Shown here: positions 11,540-21,566 of the stretch, piece by piece
How the letters are laid out: the number at the start of each line of letters is the position of its first letter
Numbering within the stretch: the stretch's first letter is position 1
From: Melastoma dodecandrum
Taxonomy: Eukaryota; Streptophyta; Magnoliopsida; Myrtales; Melastomataceae
Reading direction: 5' to 3'
Length of the DNA stretch: 64,000 bases
Assembly: GCA_029817715.1 (NCBI GenBank)
Contig: JARUPY010000295.1
Span: 1-64,000 of the forward strand
Translations under genes and position numbers: made by a program
The notes under the pieces: model-generated
Databases searched by the model: none
The model's input: only the letters and a program-made list of their open reading frames with translations
Told to the model about the DNA's origin: nothing

Positions 11540-13048
11540 TGTTAACCTGATTTTAATTATGAACTTAAGCAATACGTTACTCATAGTCAGTAGTAATGTT
11601 TTATGAGTTACGTGCTTGTCTCTAGTGATGAGCTTGAACAATGTGTTGCTGAATCATAGCTAGTAACTGTTACATGCTATAGTGAGTTGTTGCTGTAATA
11701 TTACGAGTATATATTGAAAATATGGAAACAAATTTTCAATACCCACGTTTTATTTTGGGTTATCTCATATCATTCGTCTGAGTGTCCAAATTCATTTAAA
11801 TATGGTTTAATGATCTCATTATAAAGATTTAGGCCACTAAATGTTATGAGATTATCTTTTCAAGTTTATTTTTAGAAACAAAATATGTTTCTGATATCCT
11901 ACAGCAATGTTACGCTAGAACATGATGAAATTTCTAATCAAATATTGTTGATTGATCCTAATCGACCAAATAAGATTATGATCAGATTATAAAGATTAGA
12001 AATAATTTATTTGATTAAGATAAGTGAGGAAAGTTACCGTTGGTACTTACTCTCCAGAGCACAGCGATCGGTCCAGCAGACCGTTGCTGAGTCCTGGCTG
12101 CCAATTTTGGCAACAACTCTCGAAGATTGCCTGGACGTCTTCTGTACTTCCATCTCCATTATAATCAGATCAAAGACGATAGATCCAAGTGCCTTTATGC
12201 GTCTGAGTGGTCCAAGTGGTTTGAGTAGTGTAAGTGAGCTTTGTGCATCGACGGAGAGCGGAAGGTGCTAAGTGTTTCCTAGTTCTTTCTCTTGCAAGCT
12301 GCGGGTGAGAGTGTCAAGGAGCTGAGGTCTGATCCTTTGATCGTCGTGAGAGGGACTAGGTGTCCTCGGTGTGTTTAACGAGCGGCTGGCGAATCGTCTG
12401 AGGGAAGCTAAGTGAGTACCTGTGCTGAATTCAGTAACCAGTTACTAACCCATCGGCAGGAAGCCGTTCTTGTCGTGTCTCTTCGCAGGGAAGTCTCGGA
12501 CCTACGGAGTTTGAGCAGTTAGACACGCACTTGCGGGTGCGCGCCAGAAGTTTCGTCCCTGCAGGGTAGAATAGGAGGTGGGAACGCCGCCGGAGTGGAA
12601 AGAGGTCCTCCCGAGCACAGGGTGCTGTGCAGAAGTCTCGAACTCCTGGGGACGGATAGTAGAGCAGGTTGCGTGGAAGCCGTCGGAGTAGAAAATTCCA
12701 CCCTAGGCACTGGGTGTGCAGTGCAGTGAGTCACGTCTGTGGTAACCGTGCACGTCCGAACTGAGTGTAGGACGTATACCCTTTCTTAGTGGCCTTTGTG
12801 GTTATCTTTGTGTTTCTTCAATTTGTGGTCTTTGTGGTAAACTGTGTGATCAACTTCGTGGTTGTCTCTTAAGCAAGTACAAGCTCATTTCCAGGAGAGA
12901 CAAGATCATAACGGTGTCAGCGAAGTAGATCTCTTTATGAGAAACGCTCTGTTGAGTTACAGTACGCTTCCGTTTACACTGAGAAAAAGGGCGAAAAAGT
13001 TATAAACACCAATTCACCCCCCTCTTAGTGTTCCTGATCCATCCAACA
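11540..13048 (+). mobile_element. 5' LTR of plus-strand SIRE-type copia element
   Basis: The LTR ends TGTTAACC...CCAACA. The start resembles the start of the sister LTR (TGTTGACCTTAGTTTTGATG), and the last 100 bases are the reverse complement of those at 21567 and 16846. The five bases before it are GACGG, but no 3' end is available to test a target duplication. Confidence 0.7.
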
Positions 13049-13064
13049 ATTGGTATCAGAGCCG
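13049..13064 (+). other. Primer-binding site, initiator Met tRNA
   Basis: ATTGGTATCAGAGCCG directly follows the LTR end. TGGTATCAGAGC is the classic plant copia primer site complementary to the 3' end of initiator methionine tRNA. Confidence 0.95.
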
Positions 13065-13190
13065 GTTTGCTGGAAAGCTTTCTGTGTGATTGCTAGTACA
13101 TAACTCTGTTGATGAACCTAAAGATTAGAACAGCTTGTTGCTAAAAGTCTTACACTAAGCACAGTAAAGTGTTGCTGAATACTGAGCATA

Positions 13191-14702
13191 ATGATGATGC
13201 TCTTAACTGATGGTCATTCGACTGAACGTCCTCCGCTCTTTGCAGGACAACACTTCTCATATTGGAAAATGAGAATGGAGTTGTTCATAGGAGCGAAAGA
13301 AGCCGATTGCTGGCAGATTATAATGGAAGGAGGTCTCGTAATTCCTCCATCTAATCCCAGCGACTCTCGGCATGAATTTGAAAGGAAGAGAATTATCTCG
13401 CTGAACACTAAAGCAAGGCACTACTTAGTGTGCGCTCTTGCTGGAAATGAGATCAATTGCGTCTCTACTTGTAAGACGGCGAAGGAAATGTGGGATATAC
13501 TTGCTTTGATCTATGATGGAACAGAACAAGTCAAGGAATCCAAAGTGAATGCATTAGTAACTCAATACGAAGCATTCAAGATGAAAAAGGATGAGTCAAT
13601 AAATCAAATGTTTGATAGACTCACCGAAATTACTAATGCCATGGAATCTCTTGGCAAGACCATTTCAAATTCTGAGCTAGTCAGAAAAATACTTCGCTCA
13701 TTGCCTAAAACTTGGGAAACCAAGAAGACGACAATTGAAGAAGCTAAAGATTTGACGAGCTTAAGTCTTCAACAGCTACTTGGTTCTCTCGTTGCTTACG
13801 AAAATGAGAACAAGGTTGCTGAAGATAAGAAGACCAGTGCTGTTGCATTTAAAGGGAGCGTTGAATCCTCCGATGATTCTGAGGATGGATCCTCTTCCGA
13901 TTCAGAGGATGAAATCTTCTTCATGGCAAGGAAATTTAAGAAGTATCTTCGCAAAAATCGTTTCAAAGGAAAACGAGATTTCTAAAAAGAAGAATACTAA
14001 ATCATACCAAAGTAAAGGTGGTGTGTGCTATGAGTGCAACAAACCTGGTCATATGCGATCAGATTGCCCACTTCTAAATGAGAAGGGCAAACCTTCAAAA
14101 TATAAGAAAGATGTGATGATGACATCTTGGAGTGATAGTGATGAGGAATCAGATCAGAACGATGAAACGACAAACATCTGCTATATGGCGCAAACTGATG
14201 CTGAAACTGAGAAGGTAAACTCTTTCTCACCCTCTGATCTATCTGCTGAAGATCTTTAGAATCTTTTCTCAGAACTCTATGATAAAATTGAGTCTCTGTC
14301 CGCAAATAATAAAGCTCTCAATAATGAGAATAAATTTTGGAGTGCTGATAACGATTCTCTTAAGAAAGAGTTATCAGCAAAGGCTAAGAAAGCGGTAAAG
14401 CAACTTTCTCAATCTAAATTGAAGATTGAGGAACTGCAACAACAACTCAGTGTTGTGCGCAACAAAACTGATTTATGTGTACATGAGAAGCATGATTCCA
14501 AAAATGTGAAATATGGGAAATATGTTCCTCCTCACGTTAGGAATGGCGAGTCTCATTATATTATTCAAAGGTTACCTAGGCTTTGCTATTATTGTTGAAA
14601 GCCATATCATTTTATAAAAAATTGCCATGTGAGGCGAAATGATATGCTTGGCATTACTTCTAAAGTTGATGGTTCTATTGTTAAATGGAAGCAACGACTT
14701 AC
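13191..14702 (+). pseudogene. Copia gag (capsid, two zinc knuckles, coiled coil), broken
   Basis: The frame opens with a DUF4219/UBN2-type gag (HFSYWKMRMELF, then EMWDIL, FDRLTEITNAMESLGK). A one-base change at about 13982 sends the frame to a stop; the next frame carries the first knuckle, CYECNKPGHMRSDC. A TAG at 14257 is followed by a Lys/Glu/Leu-rich coiled coil and a second knuckle region (CYYC...HFIKNC) that itself contains a stop, ending at about 14702. The matching minus copy at 19899-21410 shows the same domain order. Gag would form the particle and bind the element's RNA. Confidence 0.85.
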
Positions 14703-14724
14703 TTAAGTTCTTTCTCTATTTCAG

Positions 14725-15264
14725 GGATCCTTCAAGTCCATCGCTAAGGACCATATATGGTACTTAGATAGTGGCTGCTCGAGGCACATGTCAGGAGACG
14801 TCTCCTTACTCTCCACACTGGTTTTCCAGGATGGTGGTGCTGTCACTTTTGGTGATAATGGAAATGGGATGGTTAAAGGAACAGGGACTATTTATTGTTC
14901 TAACTCCCTAACCATTGAAGGAGTTCTTTATGTTAAGAGCCCAAGTTACCTGATTTGAAAGAAAAAGCTATTGCTGATCTTGGGGTCGGGATCGAAAATA
15001 AGATAGTGTTGCGATTCGAGGAGGTGTTTTGGCCGAATGTTGAGTTTCTCCAACACAATTTGATTAGTATTAATCAATTGTGTGATAAAGGTTGTCATGT
15101 TTCTTTTGATGAAAGGACGTGTAACGTTTCACGGGATGGTGTTACTTGCTTCGTTGGTGAACGCAAGAAAAACATCTATATCCTGTCTTTTAAGAACGTC
15201 TCCGCTGGAGAAAATTGTCTCTTGTCTGTTAAGGACGAGGCTACTTTATGGCATAGAAGGTTGG
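14725..15264 (+). pseudogene. Copia protease and start of pre-integrase domain, truncated
   Basis: The protease block reads WYLDSGCSRHMSGD, with the catalytic Asp in DSG. The frame runs cleanly to VLYVK at about 14936, where a 111-bp foreign piece breaks it. After the insert the pre-integrase region resumes ([13 protein letters not shown], then EATLWHRR) and ends at about 15264. The sister copy at 19090-19700 has no insert and continues into the integrase zinc finger and core. Confidence 0.85.
14937..15047 (+). pseudogene. Captured polyamine oxidase exon fragment
   Basis: This 111-bp block interrupts the copia pre-integrase region. Its own frame encodes 37 residues starting EPKLPD and containing DLGVGIENK and FWPNVEFL, which I recognise as part of plant flavin-dependent polyamine oxidases (PAO2/3/4 group), enzymes that oxidise spermine and spermidine. 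The length equals 37 codons exactly, and its frame is offset from the upstream copia frame. The minus-strand sister element lacks it. The family match is from memory, but the run of identical or similar residues is long and specific. Confidence 0.8.
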
Positions 15265-16080
15265 ACTTTTCTTCAAAGAATTCATTTTTTATACATTTGT
15301 CTTATACCATTTTGTCCGCTCTCATTTTTAGGATTTTTAATTAATTTGCCACATGATTTTAGTAAGTTTTCATGGTATGGCACTAAATTTTTTTTTAGAC
15401 TTTCAAAGTTTTATTTTTAATATTTTAAAATTCATTTTTTAAAAATTCTTTTAAACCCTTTGAACTTATTGGTTGAAGAAAGGGAAAAAATTTGGTAGTC
15501 AGTCTTGGAGCACTTCAATGCCTACCAAATCTCATGTGCTTTGTCTTAACTGATTTAGTTAAACTCCTCAAGGAATGGTGATGACGAAGAGATCGATGAA
15601 TGCTTGAAGGGTTGGCTCTACAAGGATAATTGAATGGCTGTTTTAACGAAGCATCGATTAATGAGCCTTGGTCAATATCATTTAGGACATTGTCTTCTGG
15701 ATTGAGTACTTCGATGTCTTCATTTTCACCGTTAAAATGTTCGTCCTTAACCAAGGCCATCACGTCATCGAAAAAAATTAACCTTAAACTACTGAAAATG
15801 ATGTCCAAAAAATCGAGTGGCGTTCATCTCAATGGGGTAGGAGAGAGCTTTTATTGTTCCCCTTTATAGAGTAACGATGAGTTCGTTAGATAACAATTTT
15901 TGGACATGTCAAACAATCTCGAGGTATACGTTTCAATAATAATTAATGACTCTACGAAAGTGGAGTTATTTAGCCATTCATCTGAGCATTAATGTGATTA
16001 GTTCGTTGAGCTTTGACGTTGTTTTGGTTTGTTTTTCCGTTACTTTTTATTGCGTAGTTGAGTCTTTATATTTTTGCTTA
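15265..16080. other. AT-rich unassigned stretch
   Basis: After the copia break the sequence becomes AT-rich (15265-15490), then holds short open frames such as 15515-15808 minus (97 residues) with no domain I recognise. It probably belongs to an older element into which the copia pieces inserted. Confidence 0.35.
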
Positions 16081-16845
16081 TTAGTTTAGCAAGTTGAGAT
16101 TTCTAATGTGGAATGTCTATGAATGAAGGGTGAAAGTGGAAGCAATGAGCCAAATGACGAATCAAGAAAGTGCATAACATCTAATTTCAAGAAGATTAGA
16201 GACAAACGCATCCGTCGCACAAAAAGGATGCATCCGTGGGGCGACGTGCTGGGCTGATTACAGACGGACGCATCCTTCTGCCTATACCTTGCCCGATCTG
16301 ATGTGATGACGAGATTTGGCCAATCTTCCACTTTTGGAAATTGTCTTTCCATATTAGAAGATCTTTTATTTTATTTTTAGGATATTTTTCCATTTATTCT
16401 GGTTTAAAAATTATGTAAGGTACTTTAGGTATTTTAGGGGATATTATTCTAGACAATGCTAGGTTTAAATAGATTTCTTTTGAGTACTTGGAAGGGAGCG
16501 TAGACATTAGGAGGAGGCTGGTGACCGGAGCCGACGACTGAAGTTTACTTTACCAAATTTCTTGTCTTAGTTTCTTTGATGTCATTTACTTTTAAATTTG
16601 AATTGATGTTTTCATTTATTTCGGTTATGAACTAATTTGCTTTTCTAGGACTATGGCAGAATCTCGTGTTTCTATGTAGCTCGTAATTCATTTTTCTTAA
16701 TGCGATTTGAATCGTTATAATTGTTTATCCATTCCTATTCTTAATGCGTGTTAATTACCTTATCTCTAGTTAGCATTAATCCGATAACCTAGGGAGACTC
16801 GAGAGGGTACTATAGGTTAGATCTCGAATTGGATAACATAAGTAG
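16081..16845 (+). mobile_element. Athila-like gypsy LTR, left part
   Basis: The stretch has the feel of an Athila LTR: a cytosine-guanine block with repeated GACGCATCC words (about 16205-16275), then GGAGCGTAGACATTAGGAGGAGGCTGG-like sequence, then AT-rich text with TAGCATTAATCCGATAACC. It is cut at 16845 by the SIRE-type element and resumes at 23551. The family name is inferred from remembered LTR style, not from coding sequence. Confidence 0.4.
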
Positions 16846-17181
16846 TGTTGGATCGTTCAGGTGCACTAAGAGGGGGTGAATTAGTGATTGTAACTTTTTC
16901 GTCCTTTCTCAATGCAAGCGAAAGCGTACTATATCACAGCGGTTCTCGGAAGTGAGATATGCTTCGCTGTAACCGTTACGATTTGATTGAGTAGCTTTTC
17001 GTAAATATGATAAAATCACAAAAATCAATTCAAAATAATAATTATTTCTTCATTTAGGTAATTGTAGTGCATTAATGCAACACAACTATGCTGTAGTGCA
17101 ACAACATATTTCTCAAGCGTAGCAATACCCTTCTCAAGCGATACAGCAACACATTTCTCATCATCAAAACTAAGGTCAACA
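16846..17181 (-). mobile_element. 3' LTR with a 1.6-kb internal deletion
   Basis: Bases 16846-17002 match 21567-21729 of the 5' LTR, and 17003-17181 match 23367-23545. The join TTCGTAAATATG carries a 2-bp TA shared by both parental sides. The missing piece corresponds to about 21730-23366. Confidence 0.9.
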
Positions 17182-17197
17182 TTATCCCCCTTTTTGA
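17182..17197 (-). other. Polypurine tract
   Basis: On the minus strand CAAAAAGGGGGATAAT precedes the TGTTG start of the 3' LTR, as expected for the plus-strand primer of a copia element. Confidence 0.75.
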
Positions 17198-17530
17198 TGA
17201 TGACAAAGCTTAAAACTAAAAAGAAGGAATTTGAGAGAATTATGTTTGCTCTCCCTTAACACATGAGTTTTAGAGCTTGAGAGAATTAAGCTTAATTAAG
17301 CTTGCTCCCCCTTAATACATGCACTTCTCCCCCTTTTTGTCACATCAAAAATAAGTGGAGGATAAAAACAATTTGCATATTTACTGGTGCAGCAAAATTG
17401 CAAAACACCCAAGCATTGTTCAAACATCATCCGGAAACTAGTGGGGTGCTACTCAACCCATAGTAACACAATTATTCAACCCAAAGAGACATAGTTCTTA
17501 ACATGAGAAACCACAGAAAGAAGAGTCATC

Positions 17531-17836
17531 TCAATCCTCACGTGGGAGTTTCTCGACAACAGCGATCATTTCCTCAGCTATCTTCTCAAGCTTGGCCAGT
17601 CTTTCACCAAATCCGTCGATCTTTTCCAGAAGACAGCGCCTGGTGAAATTGATCTTCTCACAGATTGTGCTTAGGAGCTTGGAGTAAGAGGCATCGGCCT
17701 TTGGATCGGCAACAACCTTCTCGCGCTTAACATACTTATGCTTTTTAGTAGCAGCAGCTTTGCCACGCACAGAGGCAGCAATCTCGCGCCTTGAAGGCTT
17801 CTTAACGAAGGTGTCATCAACAAACTGATAACCCAT
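17531..17836 (-). CDS. Extra ORF between RNase H and 3' LTR (unknown, basic plus coiled coil)
   Basis: An open frame of 101 residues lies downstream of the RNase H remnant and upstream of the polypurine tract. The first half is basic (KKPSRREIA, KKHKYVKREK); the second half has the heptad look of a coiled coil (about residues 60-95, with LLEKIDGFGERLAKLEKIAEE). I do not recognise the family. SIRE elements are known to carry an additional ORF in this position, so it may be the remains or a variant of that. It has no signal peptide or membrane segment in the part that is open. Confidence 0.4.
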   Translation of the reverse strand: MGYQFVDDTFVKKPSRREIAASVRGKAAATKKHKYVKREKVVADPKADASYSKLLSTICEKINFTRRCLLEKIDGFGERLAKLEKIAEEMIAVVEKLPRED

Positions 17837-17919
17837 GCTTTCAACAGAATATCACCCATTTTTGGCAATAAAAATATTCTCTACATGGAGAGAAGAAAAA
17901 TGCATGATTAATATTCATG

Positions 17920-18472
17920 CTAGGCGTTAGGATTGCAAATTCCTAACTCACTTCGTAAATTAATAAACATCTCTTTATGGAGTGGTTTAGTGAATATATC
18001 AGCAAGCTGTTGCTCAATATTTATATACTGAATATCAACGTTGCCGCTTTGCACATTGTCACCTAAAAAATGATGTATCAACTCAATATGCTTAGATCTT
18101 GAGTGATAGACAGGATTTCGTGACAAATTGATTGCACTTGTGTTGTCACACATTATTGGAATGTTATCAAAATGAAGATCATAATCTTAAAGTTATTGTC
18201 GCATCCAAAGTAATTGAGTACAACAACTAGCTGCAGCGACATATTCAACCTCAGTTGTAGATAAAGCAACTGATGTTTGCTTTTTAGAGAATTAGGAACT
18301 TAACATATTTCCTAGTAATTGACAAGTACCAGATGTGCCTTTTCTATCAGTGCGACATCTAGCATAATCAGCATCTGGATATCCCATAGGATCCAGCAAC
18401 GATCCTCTAGGATACCATAGACCTAAGTTGACAGTTCCTGTGAGCTATCGAAAGATCCTCTTAACTGTAACA
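17920..18472 (-). pseudogene. Copia RNase H remnant
   Basis: The minus frame 17920-18153 reads CDNTSAINLSRNPVYHSRSKHIE and ends in IFTKPL, the classic C-terminal part of copia RNase H. Upstream to 18472 the earlier RNase H part can be followed with stops. At about 18473 the match to the copia fragment at 45.6-47.3 kb jumps, removing the polymerase. Confidence 0.85.
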
Positions 18473-18860
18473 GGAACTTGCTGTACATCTATTACAAAGT
18501 CTCCATTCGGATTACTTTCAACAATTATTTGCTATGACTTTTCATTCGATACTACAGTTGAGGATTGTGCTGCTGCTACCACAACATATTCCTCCTATGT
18601 CAGAGAATCATCAACTCTAATATGGACTCTTCAATTGTTAGAGTCCTTTTATTAAAGACTCTATTTGCCTTGCTCGTGAGAGAGTATCCTAAGAATATGC
18701 CCTCATCACATCGAGCATCAAAATTTCTGACACCATTTTTTTTTTGGTCTTAAGATATAATACATACTTCTAAATGGATGGAAGTATGAGATATTAGGCT
18801 TTCTGCCTTTATATAACTCATAAGGCACTTTTCCTAAGGAGTACCTCAAATGAACTCGAT
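18473..18860 (-). pseudogene. Copia linker between integrase and RT, joined by deletion
   Basis: This stretch matches 46985-47345 of the other copia fragment, which lies upstream of its RT. Here it abuts RNase H directly, so about 1.15 kb (the RT core, equivalent to 45825-46975) is gone. Several stops interrupt it. Confidence 0.75.
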
Positions 18861-19089
18861 TTGAGATGTAGCATGCTGTGCTTACAGCTTCAGCCTAAAA
18901 ATTTTTAGCAACCTCACTTTCCAGCAACATGGTTCTCGGCATGTCTAGTAAGGTTATATTCTTTCGCTCTACAACTCCATTTTGTTGTGGAGTGTATGTG
19001 GCTGAGAAATTATGGTTAATACCATATTCTTCACAAAATGAAGTAAAGTCATGGTTCTCAAATTTGGAACCATGATCCGTTCTTATGCT

Positions 19090-19700
19090 TCATAGAGAAA
19101 TAACTTTCTCATTTTGAAGTTGTTTGACTAAAGTTTTAAAGGTTGCAAACGCAACACTTTTATGAGATAAAAATTTAACCCAAGCGAATCTGGAAAAGGT
19201 GTCTACCACAACTAATCCACAACGTTTACCTCCTAGACTTTGAGTTCTTGTTGGACCAAATAAGTCCATATGTTGTATTTCGAGGGGTTCCTTGCTTGAA
19301 ACAACATTTTTTCTTTTAAAGGATACATTTGTTTGTTTGCCAATAGAACAAGCTTTGCAAAACTTGTCATTGTCAAACTTGATTTTGGGTAATTCCTTAA
19401 TAACATCTTTTCTGGCAAGTTTGGACAGCAAGTCATAGTTTTCATGTCCCAACTTCGATGCCAAAGAGTAGCCTCATCCTTAACGGATAAAAGACAATTT
19501 TCTCCAGCGGAGACATTCTTAAATGATAGGATATAGATCTTTTTCTTGCGTTCTCCAATGAAGCAAGTAACACCATCCCATGAAACATTACATGTTCTTT
19601 CATCGAAAGAATCATGATAACCTTTATCACACAATTGACTAATATTAATCAAGTTATGTTGGAAGCCTTTAACATAAAGAACTCATTCAATGGTTAGGGA
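19090..19700 (-). pseudogene. Copia pre-integrase and integrase N-terminal part
   Basis: The frame 19233-19652 covers the GAG-pre-integrase domain ([19 protein letters not shown]), and 19090-19464 continues through CKACSIGKQ, a zinc-finger cysteine pair, into the core start (HMDLFGPT, VVVDTFSRFAWV, with the first catalytic Asp). It is shifted between the two frames and stops at 19090. Downstream integrase residues to about 18860 are scattered over frames. Confidence 0.85.
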
Positions 19701-19898
19701 GTTAGAACAACAAATGGTTCATATTCCTTTAACCATCCATTTTCCATTGTCACCAAAAGTGACAGCACCACCATCCTGAAAAACCAGTATGGAGAATAAA
19801 GAGACACCTCCTGACATGTGCCTCGAGCAACCACTATCTAAGTACCATGCATGGTCCTTAGCAATGGGCTTGAAGTATCCTTGAAATAGAGAAGGAAA

Positions 19899-21410
19899 TT
19901 AAGTAAGTCGTTGCTTCCATTCAACAATAGAACCATCAATTTTAGAAGTAATGCCTTGCATATCATTTCGCCTGATATGGCAATTTTTAATAAAATGATC
20001 CGGCTTTCTACAATAACAGCAAAGCCTAGGTAGCCTTTGAATGATATAATGAGATTCGCCATTCCTTACATGAGGAGGAATATATTTTTCATGTGGTGAA
20101 TGTTTCTCATTTTCATATTTGTGCATCTCATGCACGCATAAACCAGTTTTGTTGTGCACAGCACAAAGTTGCTGTTGCAATTCCTCAATCTTTTACTTAG
20201 ATTGAGAAAATTGCTCTACCGCTTTCTTAGCCTTTGTTGAAAACTCTTCCTTAAGAAAAGCGTTCTCAGCACTCAAGAGTTTATTCTCCTTCTTGAGAGC
20301 TTTATTGTTTGCGGTTAATGATTCCAGTTTGTCATAGAGTTCTGAGAAAAGATTCCCAATATCATTAGTAGATAAATTAGAGGGAGAGAAAGCATTGGCC
20401 TTCTAGTTTCAGCATCAGTTTGCGCCATATAGCAGAGATTTGCTGTTACATTATTTTGATCTGATATCACTCCAAAACGCCGACATGGCGTTTTTATTAT
20501 ATTTTAAAGGTTTTCCCTTCTCACTTAATAGTGGACAATCTAGTCGCATATGACCAAGTTTATTACACTCATAGCTCACACCAAATTTACTTTGGTGTGG
20601 CTTTGTTCTTTTCTTTTTAGTATCTCTCTTTCCCTTGAAACGATTTTTGCGAAGATACTTTTTAAATTTTCCAGCTATTAAGGAGATTTCATCCTCTGAA
20701 TCAGATGAAGATTCATCCTCAGATTCATCGGAGGATTCAACTCTCCCTTTAAATGCAACAACATTCAACTTCTTTTCTTCAGCAGACTTGTTCTCATTCT
20801 CGTAAGCAACAAGAGAACCAAGTAGCTGTTGAAAACTTAAGCTTGTCAAGTCTTGACCTTCTTCAATCGCTGTCTTATTGGCTTCCCAAGATTTAGGCAT
20901 TGTACAAAGTATTTTTCTTGCCAACTCAGAATTTGAGATTGTTTTGCCAAGTGATTCCACGGTATTAGTGATTTCGATGAGTCTATCAAACAGTTGATTT
21001 ATTGACTCATCCTTTTTCATCTTGAATGCTTCGTATTGAGTTACTAATGCATTCACTTTGGATTCCTTGACTTGTTCTATTCCATCATAGATCAAAGTAA
21101 GTCTCTCTCACATTTCTTTCGCAGTCTTACAAGTGGAGACACGATTGAATTCATTTCCAACAAGAACGCATACTAAGTAATGCCTTACTTTAGTGTTGAG
21201 CGAGATAATTCTATTTCTTTCAAATTCATGTCGAGAATCGCCGGGATTAGATGGGGGAACGGTGAGATCTCCTACCATTATAATCTATCAGCAATCGGCT
21301 TCTTTTGCTCCTATGAACAACTCCATTCTCATTTTCCAATATGAGAAGTGTTGTCCTGTAAAGAGCGAGGGATGTTCGGTCGAATGGCCATCAGTTAAGA
21401 GCATCGACAT
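19899..21410 (-). pseudogene. Copia gag, decayed
   Basis: The start codon is at 21410. The gag core is interrupted by at least one stop before 21095, then open to 20451 with a zinc-knuckle relic in which the first Cys is changed (SYECNKLGHMRLDC). The coiled-coil segment follows at 20200-20400 and a second knuckle (CYCRKPDHFIKNC) at 19960-20030. The order matches the plus-strand copy at 13191-14702. Confidence 0.85.
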
Positions 21411-21550
21411 TTTGTTCAGTTTAGAGATAAGATCTCTTAGCAGTACCTTACCGTGCTAGATGTAGATTTTTCAGCAACACACTGTTTTGACCGTTAGGTC
21501 CGGCAACCGATTTCTGTAGCAGTAATCGCACAGAAAGCCTTCCAGCAAAC

Positions 21551-21566
21551 CTGTTCTGATACCAAT
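21551..21566 (-). other. Primer-binding site, initiator Met tRNA (one mismatch)
   Basis: The minus strand reads ATTGGTATCAGAACAG immediately inside the LTR. Compared with the plus-strand copy there is a G to A change in TGGTATCAGAGC. Confidence 0.9.

Larger units (their letters stand above)
11540..15264 (+). mobile_element. Truncated SIRE-type Ty1/copia retrotransposon
   Basis: It begins with a 1.5-kb LTR (11540-13048), then an initiator-Met primer-binding site, gag with zinc knuckles and a long coiled coil, a protease with DSGCSRHM, and the start of the pre-integrase domain, where similarity to the sister copy stops abruptly at about 15264 (after LWHRR). The large LTR, long coiled-coil gag and the sequence style of the LTR ends match the SIRE/Maximus lineage; this is inferred. 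Integrase, RT, RNase H and the 3' LTR are missing. It carries a foreign 111-bp insert at 14937-15047. Confidence 0.85.
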
